NCBI GenBank assembly: GCA_013076295.1
Contig: RQOL01000618.1
Coordinates: 2,852,001-2,916,000 of the forward strand
From: Sanderia malayensis
Taxonomy: Eukaryota; Cnidaria; Scyphozoa; Semaeostomeae; Pelagiidae
Direction of reading: 5' to 3'
DNA: 64,000 nucleotides
Below the pieces are notes generated by a model, which had not been told where the DNA came from, searched no databases, and saw only the letters and a list, made by a program, of their open reading frames with translations. The position numbers and the translations under genes are program-made. This document shows positions 1 through 13,228 of this stretch, piece by piece. The first letter of the stretch is position 1. Every line of letters begins with the position of its first letter.

Positions 1-239
1 ATATGGCCCTACGGTTTCTTATAAATAGTTTCTTATTAAAAAAGAGTAGATTTAATGCGAGGAATTTTAACTGTATTTGAGTTAACTCGGTTAACGCACA
101 TTTCTTGAATATTGATATTTGCAAGATGAAAGCATACTCTTGCGTGTACTGGCTATATTTCTAGCCCTATTAATTGTCTACTTACATAGCGTTACTTGCT
201 ATTCTGAGTATAGCTTGCCACATGCAATTTGTTTTATAG

Positions 240-2503
240 ACCCATGTAGCCAGTTCTTCGCCAACATTACCCGCTCTACCAGAAACATCCAAGTTTCCTG
301 GTGCTTTTGGCTTCGAGTTGAGTTTCGGGCCACCAACAGAAGGAGCAACGAAATCGATTGACTACACCTATTCACACAGCCTGCAGAAGTTGTACGTGCA
401 ACGGGGTGCCCATTGTCCATTCAAGTTCAAGTCAAAGATGAAACCACCCGAAGGCAGTGTGATTAAATGTTTGCCAGTGTTCAAAGGAACACACGTATTG
501 ACAGAGCCAGTTAAACGATGCTCGAATCATGCTGTTGGTGAAGAAGAAACCGGAAACTTTGATGGTGAGTCTTCTTCCCTCTGTATCATTCTTAGATCGT
601 TCATAAATCATAATTTATAGATCATAGTTACAGGTCATGGGTTATAGCTTTTATTTGCATGTTGCAACCATGTAATGACAAAGGATTCCAAGATACAAAG
701 TGATCATGTGCGTATTGTTTACTCTATGTTGCTTTTTTTATTTTTTAGCTGCTTCCAGATATCATTTCATACGGAGTGACAATGGAATGGCAGAGTATGA
801 GTCACTGGAAAATGGCAGACTTTGTGTCACTTTTCCTTTTACGGGACCTCAAGGTGAGCAGTTGTTTTATGCTTAACAAATGCCCCTGCTATAACATTGC
901 CAAAGTTAAAACAATTAACAAGGAATACGTCCAGTTCATGGAAATATCGTTCAAAGGGAATATAATCCCACTAATGAGGGTCTTCTCATTATTTTGAGAC
1001 AATTTCGAGGTGTTTATGATAAATATTACAACATTGAATTTCTGAAATTGATTGAAATATACTTTATCCTATGATGGTATTGATTCAAATTCAAATCCAT
1101 CTTCGACATTAATTTTTGTAGTTGGAGCTGAATTTCAAACAGAGTTGCTGAGTTTTCAATGTTTTAACTCATGTGGCAATAGTGCACACGCAAAGAGAAG
1201 AATTGACATCATTTTTACTTTGGAGCATGCGTAAGTATCTCATGGCTTTTACTTCTTCCACAGCACAAAATTATCAGCTCGGAACAAAGCCAAGTGTGCT
1301 GTAGAAGCAGCTAAATGTGAAATGATCCTGGTATTTATTTGAAATTTGTAATTTGTATACCTTCAGAAATCAGGTTCTTGGCAGACAGGTTATTGAAGTG
1401 AGAGTTTGTGCTTGCCCTGGTCGTGATAGACAAAATGAGGAGCACAATGCCCTTGGAGGTCAACGAAAGCGAAGAAGTGAGTTTTATCTATTTCACTCAA
1501 TTACCACAATCGACTATTTATTACTATTTCTAATGTGCGCAATTCTTCAACTTAGCTCAATGGCTTTGCTTTAAATAATTTTTGGGCACGTTTTATTTAT
1601 TTTTATCAGGGTAAGCGAGAGGTAATATAATTAATTGGTTGTAAATTCATTTATTTTAGCGTCGCAAACAACTTCTCAATCTTTTAAAAGAAAGAAGAAC
1701 TCTGCAGAACTCTACACTGTATCAGTAAGTTGTTTTGCTTTGAAGTATCGAGTTTGCTCACTATCGAGGTATTAAAGTATTTGAAGTATCGAGTCCCTTT
1801 CAGTCTTCCATCGACTCAAAGGGGCCTTAAACATACCTTAAATCATGTAAGGTATTCCAGTGATTTAGCAAAATATTGTTCCAAAGTGGTGGACAGTTTA
1901 GTTATGGATATTGTTTTGTTCTAGACTCCACATCTAAAGGTTTATGAGATCCTGATCAGAGTACAAGGCCTATTGGATTCAATCACTGATAACCAAAATT
2001 TAGAAGGCCAGTCGTAAGTTATAACCCGTTGAGTCCCTTGCAGTTCAGATCCTCTTCTAACCAAGTGTACCATCTGTAAAGCCATTTTACACCATACGTT
2101 GATACATGCCAACCACTGAGGTTATTTGAATAACCCCGAAAGGGTCTGGGTTCTTATGAAAAACCTCTCTGAACATTGGTTTTTATAGTGTATTTCTTTT
2201 TTGTTCAGACTCTCTCCTGCATCTAATGTTTCAAGTCCCAGACGAACCCAGACTGTGCCTGAGTCAGAAAGCGAAGGAGAGTAAGCAATGAAGTCCAGCC
2301 CATACACATGTGAGCATACATTCTTAAGTAAATTTACTTTTTTCTTAACTCGTACGATAATCATGTATGCAAGAGAACGTCACGTTATTGGCTTATTAAA
2401 TATCGATTTCCTATTGATTTATTCTGATTGTAATTTGTTATAGATGTCTGGATGACGATTTTCAAAATGGGGCCATTTTCATTGTAGCCATAAAAGGAGG
2501 TTG
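240..2503 (+). CDS. p53/p63/p73-family transcription factor, 3' part (5' end outside window)
   Basis: Sequence-specific DNA-binding tumour-suppressor family factor acting in the nucleus. Exons by splice sites and phase: 240-564, 749-853, 1122-1230, 1367-1476, 1660-1724, 1925-2013, then 2209 onward. The exons give a near-complete p53 core: [33 protein letters not shown] and [12 protein letters not shown]. The zinc ligands (C-x2-H in RCSNH and the C-x3-C of CFNSC) and the arginines matching human R249, R273, R280 and R282 are present. Exon 1925-2013 encodes [14 protein letters not shown], which fits a short tetramerisation helix. There is no SAM domain. The last exon either stops at TAA 2282-2284 or splices at the overlapping GTAAGC to 2444-2503, which adds about 19 residues. 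The transactivation domain must lie upstream of the window. Family assignment is firm; p53 versus p63/p73 cannot be decided. Confidence 0.93.
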
Positions 2504-4573
2504 AAACCTGTTTTTATTTTTATTACTCCGTTGTGTTTGTTTTGTCATTTATTAACATTTCTCAACATCATCTTTCTAATCATGTTTCGTTTGTTTTGTT
2601 CAAACCCCAAACATGCATTCAACAAAACTGCGACTTCTATCAACAGATCAGATATTTGAAAGATTTCTGATTTGAGTTTAATCGTTTCGATGAATTTTGC
2701 TTCTTTGCCATTTAAAGTTTCTAACTGGTTGGCAATGTTTTGTTAAACGACTAATAAAAATGAATTCATTTTATTTTTTCTTTGCTATACATTTCCAGTT
2801 CATTTGTAATCACATTGTTACCAAACAACGCACGTGTGAAAGTCGCAGATTTTGTTATTTGCATTCAGAACAAATCACGTCAAAAAGCTAGTTAAATATT
2901 CCTAGCAAAAATAATATAATCAATGAATTTTAAACGAATTTTATGAAAAGTATAGTTGTTTATTTTGCCCAGAAGGAGACCGGTTTATTTTTCTTTTGTT
3001 ATTTTTATAAACGTCAAGTTTTGATTTTGTTGCCACGTGAGTTTGAATGATGCTCAAGAGGTTGTTGATGATGAATTGTAAAATTTGGAATGTTTTTTAT
3101 ACGTGAATGGAAGATAATTAGATTAATATTGTACGCGGGGCCAGTTTTCAGGCCTCTATTTAACTCTTTTTCGGAGGATAATATAAGATTTATAGTTGTG
3201 ATTTTGTAAGCTAGCATTCTGTAATGGTGCGTGGCTCCGATAATATACATAGCTGACTTTTCATGCGAAGTTCTTTGTTGAACAAGGCTATTTATTCATT
3301 GCAGTGATTTTAAGTTTAACTTGTCCCATATCCATGTTGCTGTCTTTGCTAAATACAGAGCCACATCATAAACCATTCCAGCTTGCTATGCTCACAAGGT
3401 GACATCAATATACATAGATTCTGTTGAACAGAGTTTGAAGTGATCCAATAGAAACTTCTGCCAAGAGCTTCCATGCCTTTGTCTGTGTCTGGTGAGGATG
3501 GAATTCTCTCTTATAAGTTGCTTATTGGTTGCTTTTTATGATGAGAAGTGGCAGGGTTATTTGTCGAGATTTTAGATGGAAATCTGTTGGGTTTGGGTTA
3601 GGGTTTTATTCTTGGAATAAGACTCCTTTGTTTAACTTAGCCTCACCCACGATACAAGTAATTATTATCATCGTTATGAGAAGTAACCTTGGAATAGATA
3701 AGAGACTGTTGAGTACGTTCTGATTCAAGCAAAATGGCTTCATTTTTCTCAAAAAACCGTTTGTTAGATTCGGGTTAAAGAAGTGGATTTTCTTAAGCAA
3801 TGTTGTTTCGGAGACCACTTGCTGCAACATTACTTTCCAAGGCAGAGCCTGTTGTTGTTACAATCAGAATGTCTCATCAGTTGTTGATGTTTTTAAACGT
3901 CGTCCTGCAGGTTATACCTGTAACATATCGCTTCATTTAAAGCATTTACATCAGAGGAAGGTTGTTACAAATCTTTTTTATTAGTATTATTTCATTCTCA
4001 CTTATTTGAAATGGGTATTGAGCGATTTCCATGAAAACGATTTTAATTCACGCTAGGTAAATTCGTATTATGATTAACATTATTCATAAATAAAATCTAT
4101 TTGTTGATTTTATTTTATCCACTTTATTGAATGGACAGGTTTTGGTCAGGTCCGATTTTGTCATGTGCATGAATAAATGTTTTGAATATATCTTTCATGA
4201 TTTTTGGCCAAACTTTGTTCAGTTGATAGTAATTTTATTTTAACTTTTTACACCTGTTTCAAGGGGTCAAATATTTTAAATCTCTTATAGTTAACTGAGA
4301 GAAATCACTTGTATTAAAATTATATTATTAACACAGATGTGAGTTGAGTTTCACATGAAAATTCTAATTTGTCACAACGTCAATTTTTTCATTTGTCTCT
4401 GCACTTAATTTCTTAAACCTCGTGCTGAAAGTGAGACAGATGGGCCTAGGCGTGCATGAAAAACGATTGAAGAAGATTTGATCCAACATGCTTTATGTCA
4501 TTGAACTAAACGGCAACTAAATCAAATTGAGAATATGCATGCTGAAATAGGATGGTAATTTCTAATATATTAG
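2504..4573. other. Intergenic region between p53-family and ARM/SPRY genes
   Basis: AT-rich stretch with no open reading frame that continues across plausible splice sites. It probably holds the 3' UTR of the p53-family gene and the promoter or 5' UTR of the next gene. An AATAAA at about 4087 could be a polyadenylation signal, but nothing ties it to a transcript. I see no repeat, RNA gene or mobile element here. Confidence 0.5.
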
Positions 4574-7500
4574 ATGTCTGGAAGATCTAACCGAGCTCTG
4601 CTAGCGACTACTGGAGTCGCAGCTATAGCAGGGTGCCTTGTGACATGGAAGTTATATCAAGAATGGAAGCACTTGCAGAAAGAGAAAGAAAAAAGCTTAC
4701 CGGAGCTTGCTGCCCAAATTGAAGCCGACGATCTTGCAATTTTAACTCGCTCTGATCATAATGCTTTAAAACGGAGTGCTGAACAAGTTTTGGTTGATCG
4801 AATGTTGCATGAAAACCACCTGCAACATCTACTTAAGAAATGTGCTTCACATGATGAAATCGAGATGAAAACAGCAATCACTGTTTTGAGTATATTAACG
4901 AAAACGAATGAATTCAAACCGTGCTTAATCAGATGTAATGTTTTCAATATCGTCGTTGATTGCGTAAATGAGATATCAGAAGGATTTCACATCAGGAAGT
5001 TATCAGAGAAATGCAAAAAGAATTACAATATTGAGCAAACATTGAAATATTGCATTGTTACAGTCTGTGATCTTGTCACGGATTCAGAAGACACTCTTAA
5101 TGCATTCTTCAACGATAATAAAATATTTGTTGCCTTTTTGTTGGAGATTATTAGCGATCAATCATATAACATATCTCAAGACATAAAACGATTTTGTGTT
5201 CTGATCTTACAGCAAATGATGCAGCATGAGAGTATGAGAGTCAATCTGATCAGTTATGGGATGATTCAAAGAGTAACACTCTGTTTTTTGAAAACAGTTG
5301 GGGATACATGGTTGTCAAAGAACTGTCTTCAAATCCTTGTCATGTACATCAACTTCTTTGAAGATTATGTCACTGAGGAATTTTTGCAAGAAATGGCCCA
5401 ATTGGGAATTGTGCCAATTCTTATTGGTTGCTTGAAATTTGATGATTCAGATATAGTTTATTGGAGCACGGCTTTGATTCACGAATTCCTGCTTAAAGAT
5501 CTACACCGTAGTATCATATCAAGGATACCTGATATTATTAATACTCTTTATCAAATTCTTGTCAGCAGTGAATCTGGTTTGCAAAGGCTGATTTTGAGGA
5601 TATACTGTTTTCTAAGTATTAATGATAATGGCTTCAAGACAAGGATGTCAAATTGCACGCCACTTTTGAAAAGGCTTTCAGTTTGTCTTGCATCTGGTAA
5701 CCATGATCTTGTTTATTGGGCTCTACTACTTGTACATGATCTGGCAATGATGGGTCAGTAGCATATTCGAATTCTTTTTACAGTTGTTAGAGCAATCTAT
5801 TGACCTAATGACAGTAAAATTCTTCTCAGCATTTTGAAAATCTTGCTCTTTTTTTTAGGTAAGGAGTTTTCTTTTAAGATCATGAAAGCAAATCAAGATC
5901 TACTTCAATCTGTTATCAAATTAACAGATAATACTGACAATGGATTGGTTGATACAAAACTTGTAGCAGAAACGCTTGGTTTTTTATGTTCTTGTGGTAA
6001 GAATATCTCTTGTTACTCTTGATCACTTGATTTTCTAACCAGATAATTTAATAATTTAAGCAGTTTTTTATGAAAAAGATGACTGAATGGTGAGGTTGTT
6101 CAACTCTTGAAGAGAGAGTTGTGGATTTGAGCTGCAGCTCAGACTTGTCACAAGAAGTTTTAGGAGCATATTTTACAGTTCACAATGTGTGGTCAAATTG
6201 AGAGAAAGGACCAGGGTCACAATTTTAACTTAATTTTAGACGATTCAGTGGTCCTTCTGCGCTTAACACATAAAACAACACCTTACACAAAGTAGTAAGC
6301 GCATTTGCCAAACATTCTATTAAAACAGCCATCCTTAATGTTGCTCTAAAGCTCTATTCAAATCTTAGTTTAAGCATGAACGCATTTTGTTTTAGAAAAG
6401 CTTATCAAAAAGATAATTGCGGCTGGTTCCATAAAACCAATCCTGAAATTCCTCAAAGCAGATGATAATACTGATCTGCAATTTTGGGCCTCATCACTGC
6501 TCCTTAATCTTTCAATGGCTTCAGAAGAAGCCAGAGAAAGCATTATCAAAGCAGGTGGCATTGGGTTGCTACTAGAAATGGCCATAAAGGAGTCTGAAAT
6601 GCCACAGATCACAGCTCAGGCATCAAAGATATTGGTAATGCTTGGCTTTTCAAGTAAGCAATATTTTGCCAAACCATTCACAATCTCATGTTCACTGATT
6701 TTACATACTTAAAATGTCAAGTGAAATGTTGATGTGGTTTTAGGTACCACTCTTGACATTAGTCTGAAGTCTGGTGCAGACTCCAGCATACAAATCGATG
6801 GAACAGAACACAGTCCCATGAAAGATGGTATCAATGTTGTCACCGTCAGCTCCATGGATTTGAAAACAAGCCGAGGTAAAACGTTTGATCCATCTAGTTC
6901 CAAGGATATTGCAAGACTCTTGGACATGCTTGACGATTGCAGTAGACATGAAATTGTCATGTTAAGCACGCAAGGGCACGTTAATTCACATCTCAAAGGT
7001 GTGTTTTCAATTTCTATTTGATCTAATATTTATTTTATCCTTTTAATCTCCCATCAATTTGCGTCCACAGTGTGAGCAGAAACTTTTTTGCAACGCAAAT
7101 ATTTTCTATCTACAGTTGTTCACTACTTTCAAAAATACCCAAACTTTAGTCGCTTAGGATTATCTAAAGCTTTACCTCTCAAAGTAGCTATGTAGTTAGA
7201 AACCTAGTGATGTTTTTCTCGATTATTCAACTTTTAGAAGCATCAGCCATTGAGTTGTTATCACGCCTTGAGAAACTCGGCCTTCAAGTTGATAAACTCA
7301 AAGATGACGGTGCATGGTGCCTGCTTATTCAGTCTGATGCTGATCATTCATTTCATCAACTAGCTGTCGATCAAGATTCTTGCAACGTTTCCAAGTTAAT
7401 TAGTTCAGGTTTATTAAAGTTTGTTTATCACCAACCCTTTTTCTATCCCCTGGATCTCACAATTTACAATAAATTAATATATTGTATTAATATATAATGA

Positions 7501-10500
7501 ATTGATTTATGATTGGTTTTTTTATAAGGTGATCAGGTGAATAATTACGTGAGAGATGATCTTCTGCGACCGCTGTTAAATGTTCTAATGAGTATACCAG
7601 CAGGCAGTAACATCAGTAAAGTTCCAGAATTAGAGATATTGTCAACACTGGCCAGGCATGAGCAGCATCAGATCGGTAAGAACAGTCACAAATTGATCCA
7701 ACATCGTTTCAATATGCTGCAATAGATTTGTTTAACTATTTTTCGGATTAATCTTTTGCGTTTGGCATTTTAGTGATGCTGTCTACCACAGGGCTTCTTG
7801 ATTATTTAGCTGAGCTCATATGGTGTTTTTCATGCATGGATGCTGAACAACAAGCTACGAAGCCTCTAACTATTGCCCACTGCGTTGGCGCAGTGAAAAT
7901 CGCCCATTCGCTTAGTACAAACTCAGAATCCGGTGAGAAATTGCTGCAAAGTTTCATGATAGAAGCCATCAGATCATTCTTGTTCGGCAATTGTAATAAC
8001 TTCATTGCTGACATGAAAGCGCTTGACTTTGATGTAGAAAGAAGATTCAGGAATAGAAGTTTGTTTTCGCCTACTGATGACGTGTTTTTCAGCGGGGATA
8101 AGGGCGACGAATTAAGGAGAATTTCCAGAACCAAGTCTCTTGCGTCGAATTTCATTGGCAATGCAGGGGATGCACCGCATTTGGATGAGGTAGCACGGAA
8201 TGTTTTCAGTCCGGGTTTTAGAGACTCTGCTCACAGCGTCGATGATCACATTGACAATAACAGAGATGTCGACAAGCAGCCTTTGACTTTGGTAAATGAA
8301 ATCGAGGCTGTCATTGCTCAAGTTGCTTCAGAAAAGGCTTTTTGTAATGACGTCATAGAACACGACTTGTATGTTGATGGAACACAAGCTAATGCCAATG
8401 CGAGGCATGAGCTACAAAACGAGGCTATGTCTCAAGAAAAATCAACTGCGAAATTGAGTGATTGTGGAACTGGTGATCCAGATAGAAACTTCCATGGCTC
8501 ACGGGAAGGAGGCTCAGCCTCGCAATTTTCAACAGCCCCAACAACAATTGTACGCAGCGACAGTGGCCAGTCATCTTCGCGCAAACGAGGCGACAGTACT
8601 GACAGGAACCGAGGCTCAAGATCAAGTGATAGAAGTAACAGTCCCAATAACTTTCATCTTAAACGCGTTGTGAGTGAAATTGAAAGAGACATTGAAGAAG
8701 ATGATTATGATTATGACGATTTCGAAGAAGAAGATTTACCTCATCTTCCCGACAACGAAGATGAGAATAATTTTGCCGAGTCGCAAGGCCGACTTTTCTT
8801 CGACTTACCGAGAATTGCATCGGCTCAACAACGCCAGCGCTCCTCCTCAGCATTCGATCCGAATGACTGGCCCACGACTCGAACCGGTAGCCTATCGAGA
8901 GCACTGAATGAGGCTGCGCAGCGGGCCAAATCCCCTCTGAAGGACATTGCCTCTGATCTGGAGGATTTTGACGAGGCTCTCATTAACATGACCAATTATG
9001 CTTTGATGACGTTGTATTTCTGTCTGAGAAAGAAGAGCCTTGTTGATTTGAAAGACCAGAGCAGTGATGCAGCTAAATTGCTGCACATTCTTTGGTGTGT
9101 TATGTTGAGCTGCAGGCCAACAAAGCGGATTCAATTTGGCATGTTGATATCTGCCATCATGAGCAATCTCACCACAACTATCACGCAACATGAACAACAA
9201 CATGGTGATGCGGAAGGTAGGATCATTGTAGCTTCATGTAACAAATTGTGCTTACCCGGATGTATTTGATCATGCTTCTTGCGGAATTGACTGAATTTAG
9301 CTCCTTAATATCATTTATATTTCACTCTAAATACATGTCCTTCTCTCTGCCACCCATATTCCTACCTCTGTATCAGTTACCTATGATAATTGATTCTGCA
9401 GCTACCACTCTAAAAAATAGTCGAAACCTACTAATTAGGGCCTTCTGATCATTTTGAGACAAGTTTCAGCTCTCTAGGACAAGTGGTTCAAAATTTGGTC
9501 TCGCGGGCTGGCTTGAACAAGTGAATTACTTTACCTACACTCCATGAACGTTAATACTCCCAAAATGACATTTTGAAATAGACCGAAAGTTGGCAAGCAA
9601 ATAGTCGAAACCTACTAATTAGAGCCTTCTGATCATTTTGAGACAAGGTTCAGCTCTCTAGGACAATTGGTTCAAAAGTTGGTCCTGAGGGCTAGCTGCA
9701 AGAAGTGAATTACTTTATGTATCCTCCATTAACGTGGAAATGTCAAAAATGACATTTTGAAATAGACCGAAATTTGGGTAACAAGTAGTCGAAACCTACT
9801 AATTAGGGCCTTCTGATCATTTTGAGACAAGTTTCAGCTCTCTAGGACAAGTGGTTCAAAATTTGGTCTCGCGGGCTGGCTTGAACAAGTGAATTACTTT
9901 ACCTACACTCCATGAACGTTAATACTCCCAAAATGACATTTTGAAATAGACCGAAAGTTGGCAAGCAAATAGTCGAAACCTACTAATTAGAGCCTTCTGA
10001 TCATTTTGAGACAAGGTTCAGCTCTCTAGGACAATTGGTTCAAAAGTTGGTCCTGAGGGCTGGCTGCAACAAGTGAATTACTTTATGTATCCTCCATTAA
10101 CGTGGAAATGTCAAAAATGACATTTTGAAATAGACCGAAATTTGGGTAACAAGTAGTCGAAACCTACTAATTAGAGCCTTCTGATCATTTTGAGACAAGG
10201 TTCAGCTCTCTATGACAATTGGTTCAAAAGTTGGTCCTGAGGGCTGGCTGCAACAAGTGAATTACTTTATGTATCCTCCATGAACGTTGATATTTCAAAA
10301 ATGACATTTTGAAATAGACCGAAAGCTGGGTAACAATTCTTGTCCTTACCATTTTAGAACCTCTTACCCAACGCGAGGCTGTAGTGCTGCTGGATAGCAA
10401 GCGTTTGACGTCATCAATGATTATCAGCAATGATCAGCTTGAAGTTTACAATGGAAATTGGACATTTGAAAGTGCGTATGCCACACACTCGATCTGCCAG

Positions 10501-12260
10501 GATCTGATGCAAGGCAGAGACGATGTTTCTGGATGGTATTACGAAGTATCTTTACTCAGCAACGGAATAATGCAGATTGGTAATTATTGTAGCCTTCATA
10601 TTGTCAACATTTCTTTTCAACACTTTCATCCTCGATTCTCTTTGAGTTCTCTGCTTTGAATCTGTTTCATTTCATTTGTTTTGCTTTGCTAAAAGATTTT
10701 TCATAGAATGCAACTCAATTTCAGGCTGGGCGTGCTTGGATGACGTTACTGTTAACAATTACGAACCAGAACGAGGCCTTGGGGTTGGCGATTATGTCAC
10801 GTCTGTTGGATTTGATGGCTCAAGGTGTAAAATATGGAACGGACCGATCGGAGAGCATGATACCGACAACAAATATGGCCGGTAGGAATTCAACATTTCT
10901 CATATAATACTTTATGTAACCGCGTAATGCAATCCTTGATGCATTTTATTGCTAACTTTTATTCTTCAGAAATTGGAAGGTTGGTGACACAGTCAGTTGT
11001 TTATTGTCATTTCATGGTGACGTGTCATTTTGGTTGAACGGTCAAGACCTTGGTATTGCAGCGATGAAACTTGATACAAGCAAACACTGGCATCCTGCCG
11101 TATCACTGTCTTTAGATCAACATTGTAGAACGATTTTTAACACGAAAAATTTCATGTGAGTCGCTTTTTTAACTATCCAACTTGTCTCTGACTAAAATCT
11201 ACCATTTGGGGAGTAGTCTAAAGTAGCTAAGCATTACTACATACATACCCCGGGATTCAATGTTTTATTGTTGACATTTTCTTATGTGTTTTGCTCTTTT
11301 TTACTTTTGTAGGTACGAACCACCTGAGGGTTATTACAGCATTCAAGATGCCGTCTCGAAAACAAAACCTTTCTTTGCAACAACAACAGCAACCGTCGAG
11401 GAAGATTTGGTGTCGTCGGAGTCTCATCTTGAAACAGAGGCGTCAAGGCCGTGCAGCAAAGATGGCGATTCATCGTTCAGCTCGTATGAAGTTATCGAAA
11501 AAAGCGCGGACAGAAATCTCAGCTCGGTGGACCACCATGCTTTAGCGCCGTCTGCTTTTAGAAGACAGGCTTCAATGAAGAATAAACGCCCGTTGGAATC
11601 GAACTTAAGCTTCTCTCCTCGAGATCTGATTGGTTCAACTTGTGGTGAATTTCAATTCTCTTTCAATCATTTTATCTTCAATTGAAATTGACCTTCCAAG
11701 TCCTTGATATTTCGTTATTATTCTTATTTTGTGTCATTTCAGGCGCTGGTGACCTATTTGAAGTGATGTACTACGAAGTTAAACTGCCCTCTTATTGCAG
11801 TGACGTTGATATTGAGATTGGTTATCAATCAACAACAAAGGACAATCGTAAGTTTGTTTCCACCCTGCGGGGTAACACAATCATTCCTGCATCATCTTTG
11901 AAGGCAACTTCAAATAATGCCAATGACAATGCAAGTATGATGCACTGCGTGGAAGCATTTGGGTGTGGCATACTGTGGCCTGTCAAGAAACTCTTCCTAA
12001 CAACAGATGGAATTGGAAATCAATTTTTAATGGATTTTCAAGACTCGACAACAACCAAGGCTGACTCTGTTTGGCCGGAAAATTTGGACGAAATTGTACC
12101 TTTCTTCTCCTCAAGTGGACTGCAAATTAATTTTGGTCAAAAACCATTCATGTGTCAAGCAATGAATTCATACTCTTACAGAAAAAGGTTTTGCAATATA
12201 CTTTACGACGTTGTTCTGAAAAGCGAGGAAGCTGGCGAAGAAAGACTGGATTGCGATTGA
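4574..12260 (+). CDS. Large protein with N-terminal hydrophobic anchor, armadillo-like repeats and two SPRY-like domains
   Basis: Twelve exons keep one frame and give about 1668 residues: 4574-5753, 5859-5996, 6396-6653, 6744-6998, 7238-7408, 7529-7675, 7774-9216, 10358-10579, 10725-10881, 10970-11155, 11313-11644, 11743-12260. Residues 8-25 are hydrophobic (LLATTGVAAIAGCLVTWKLY) and followed by a basic stretch, as in a signal-anchored membrane protein. Residues of about 60-750 are leucine-rich helical pairs of armadillo type (for example FWASSLLLNLSMAS then GGIGLLLEMA). A serine-rich linker and a strongly acidic run (DYDYDDFEEED) follow. A SPRY domain spans about 1200-1400 (GWYYEVSLLSNGIMQIGWA, FWLNGQDLG); a second, weaker one runs from about 1500 (YYEVKLP to LQINFGQKPF). 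SPRY domains bind proteins, and armadillo arrays are scaffolds. I do not recognise an orthologue, so the role is inferred only from domains. Confidence 0.88.
9418..10337. repeat. Five-copy 184-bp tandem satellite in an intron
   Basis: Five head-to-tail units start at 9418, 9602, 9786, 9970 and 10154, each exactly 184 bp and opening with TAGTCGAAACCTACTAATTA. Two variants alternate as A-B-A-B-B: A reads GGTCTCGCGGGCTGG and B reads GGTCCTGAGGGCTGG at the same place. The two A copies look identical and the first two B copies differ at about two bases, so the 368-bp dimer was duplicated recently. The array fills most of the 9217-10357 intron of the ARM/SPRY gene. Confidence 0.95.
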
Positions 12261-12376
12261 AGTATTTAAGTATTCATTTTTCAAAGTTCATCATAGCTAT
12301 TTAACAAACTTTTGTAAATCTTTATCACTTACACATTTAAATAATTTCTGGTATATATCTTAGATTTCGTAGTTTG

Positions 12377-12382
12377 AATAAA
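12377..12382 (+). terminator. Polyadenylation signal AATAAA of the ARM/SPRY gene
   Basis: A canonical AATAAA lies about 117 bp after the TGA stop at 12258-12260, in an AT-rich context typical of an animal 3' UTR. The cleavage site is not known from sequence alone. Confidence 0.55.
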
Positions 12383-12539
12383 TTTTGACTTGTTTGGTTG
12401 ATGTTTATATTCATATAAAGCGATTTGATAAACGCGATTGAAAATTGATAATTTTCAATTTTCTTTTTTGAGAATTTCCTCTTTAAGTAGACAGCCCACG
12501 TGACCCAATGCTACACGGAAGCAAATTCATCTCGACCTG

Positions 12540-12816
12540 TGTCGCTGTCGTCACACCAATGTAGTCGAAGGAAGAAAGAGTTGGTTTTAGTTTGTAATTT
12601 ACTCTGTGAAAAAGCAATTAATTTCTCTTGTTATTACTAACATTGCGGAATTAGGAACTCGTTATCTTTCAATGTTAACGTCGTTGGGTCCTAGAATTTT
12701 TAGAATTGGCAGTTTTGGAGAGCAACGACTTTGAGTAAATCTTGATTTTTTTACGATTTGATTTGGAAAGAAAAATAACAATTCGAAACCGCATTATTCT
12801 GTCGTCTTCAAGGAAG
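12540..12816 (+). other. Probable 5' non-coding exon of the FYB-like gene
   Basis: The sequence ends in a good donor (AGGAAG/GTAATA at 12816/12817). The next good acceptor (TTCTTGCAG at 13185-13193) lies 35 bp before the ATG at 13229. This fits a leader exon spliced to the first coding exon. The start of the exon is a guess, since no promoter motif such as TATA is evident. Confidence 0.4.
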
Positions 12817-13228
12817 GTAATATCGTGTCTATCATTTTCGTTTGTTGTTATGCGACTTCCTGTACTTTAATGGTCAAATTTGATTATGTGTACATTTTTA
12901 TCAAGGCCAATTATTGCCCAAAATACTTATATATTAATTAGCATGACTGAGACGATAAAAGTCTTAGGCCCACAGAGCATTCAGCAAGCAACGTCACTTT
13001 ACAAATTTACTGGCCTTGCTTGAATTATCAATCTTTCTGGGTTGGGTAGAATTTTAAGACTTATTTACTTTGATGTCAACATTAAACCATATTTTTAGCG
13101 ATATTTAATATCCTAAAATTCGTGATCTATACACAAATAGCAATGAATATTTTGTACTAATTAAGATATTCATATTCTTGCAGCATTGTTCCTTTGTCCT
13201 GCGGCTGATTGTTTAATCAAGAAAAGCA

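Noticed and set aside
9418..10337. CRISPR-like array
   Set aside because: Units are 184 bp and contiguous with no unique spacers, and the genome is eukaryotic; it is a satellite.
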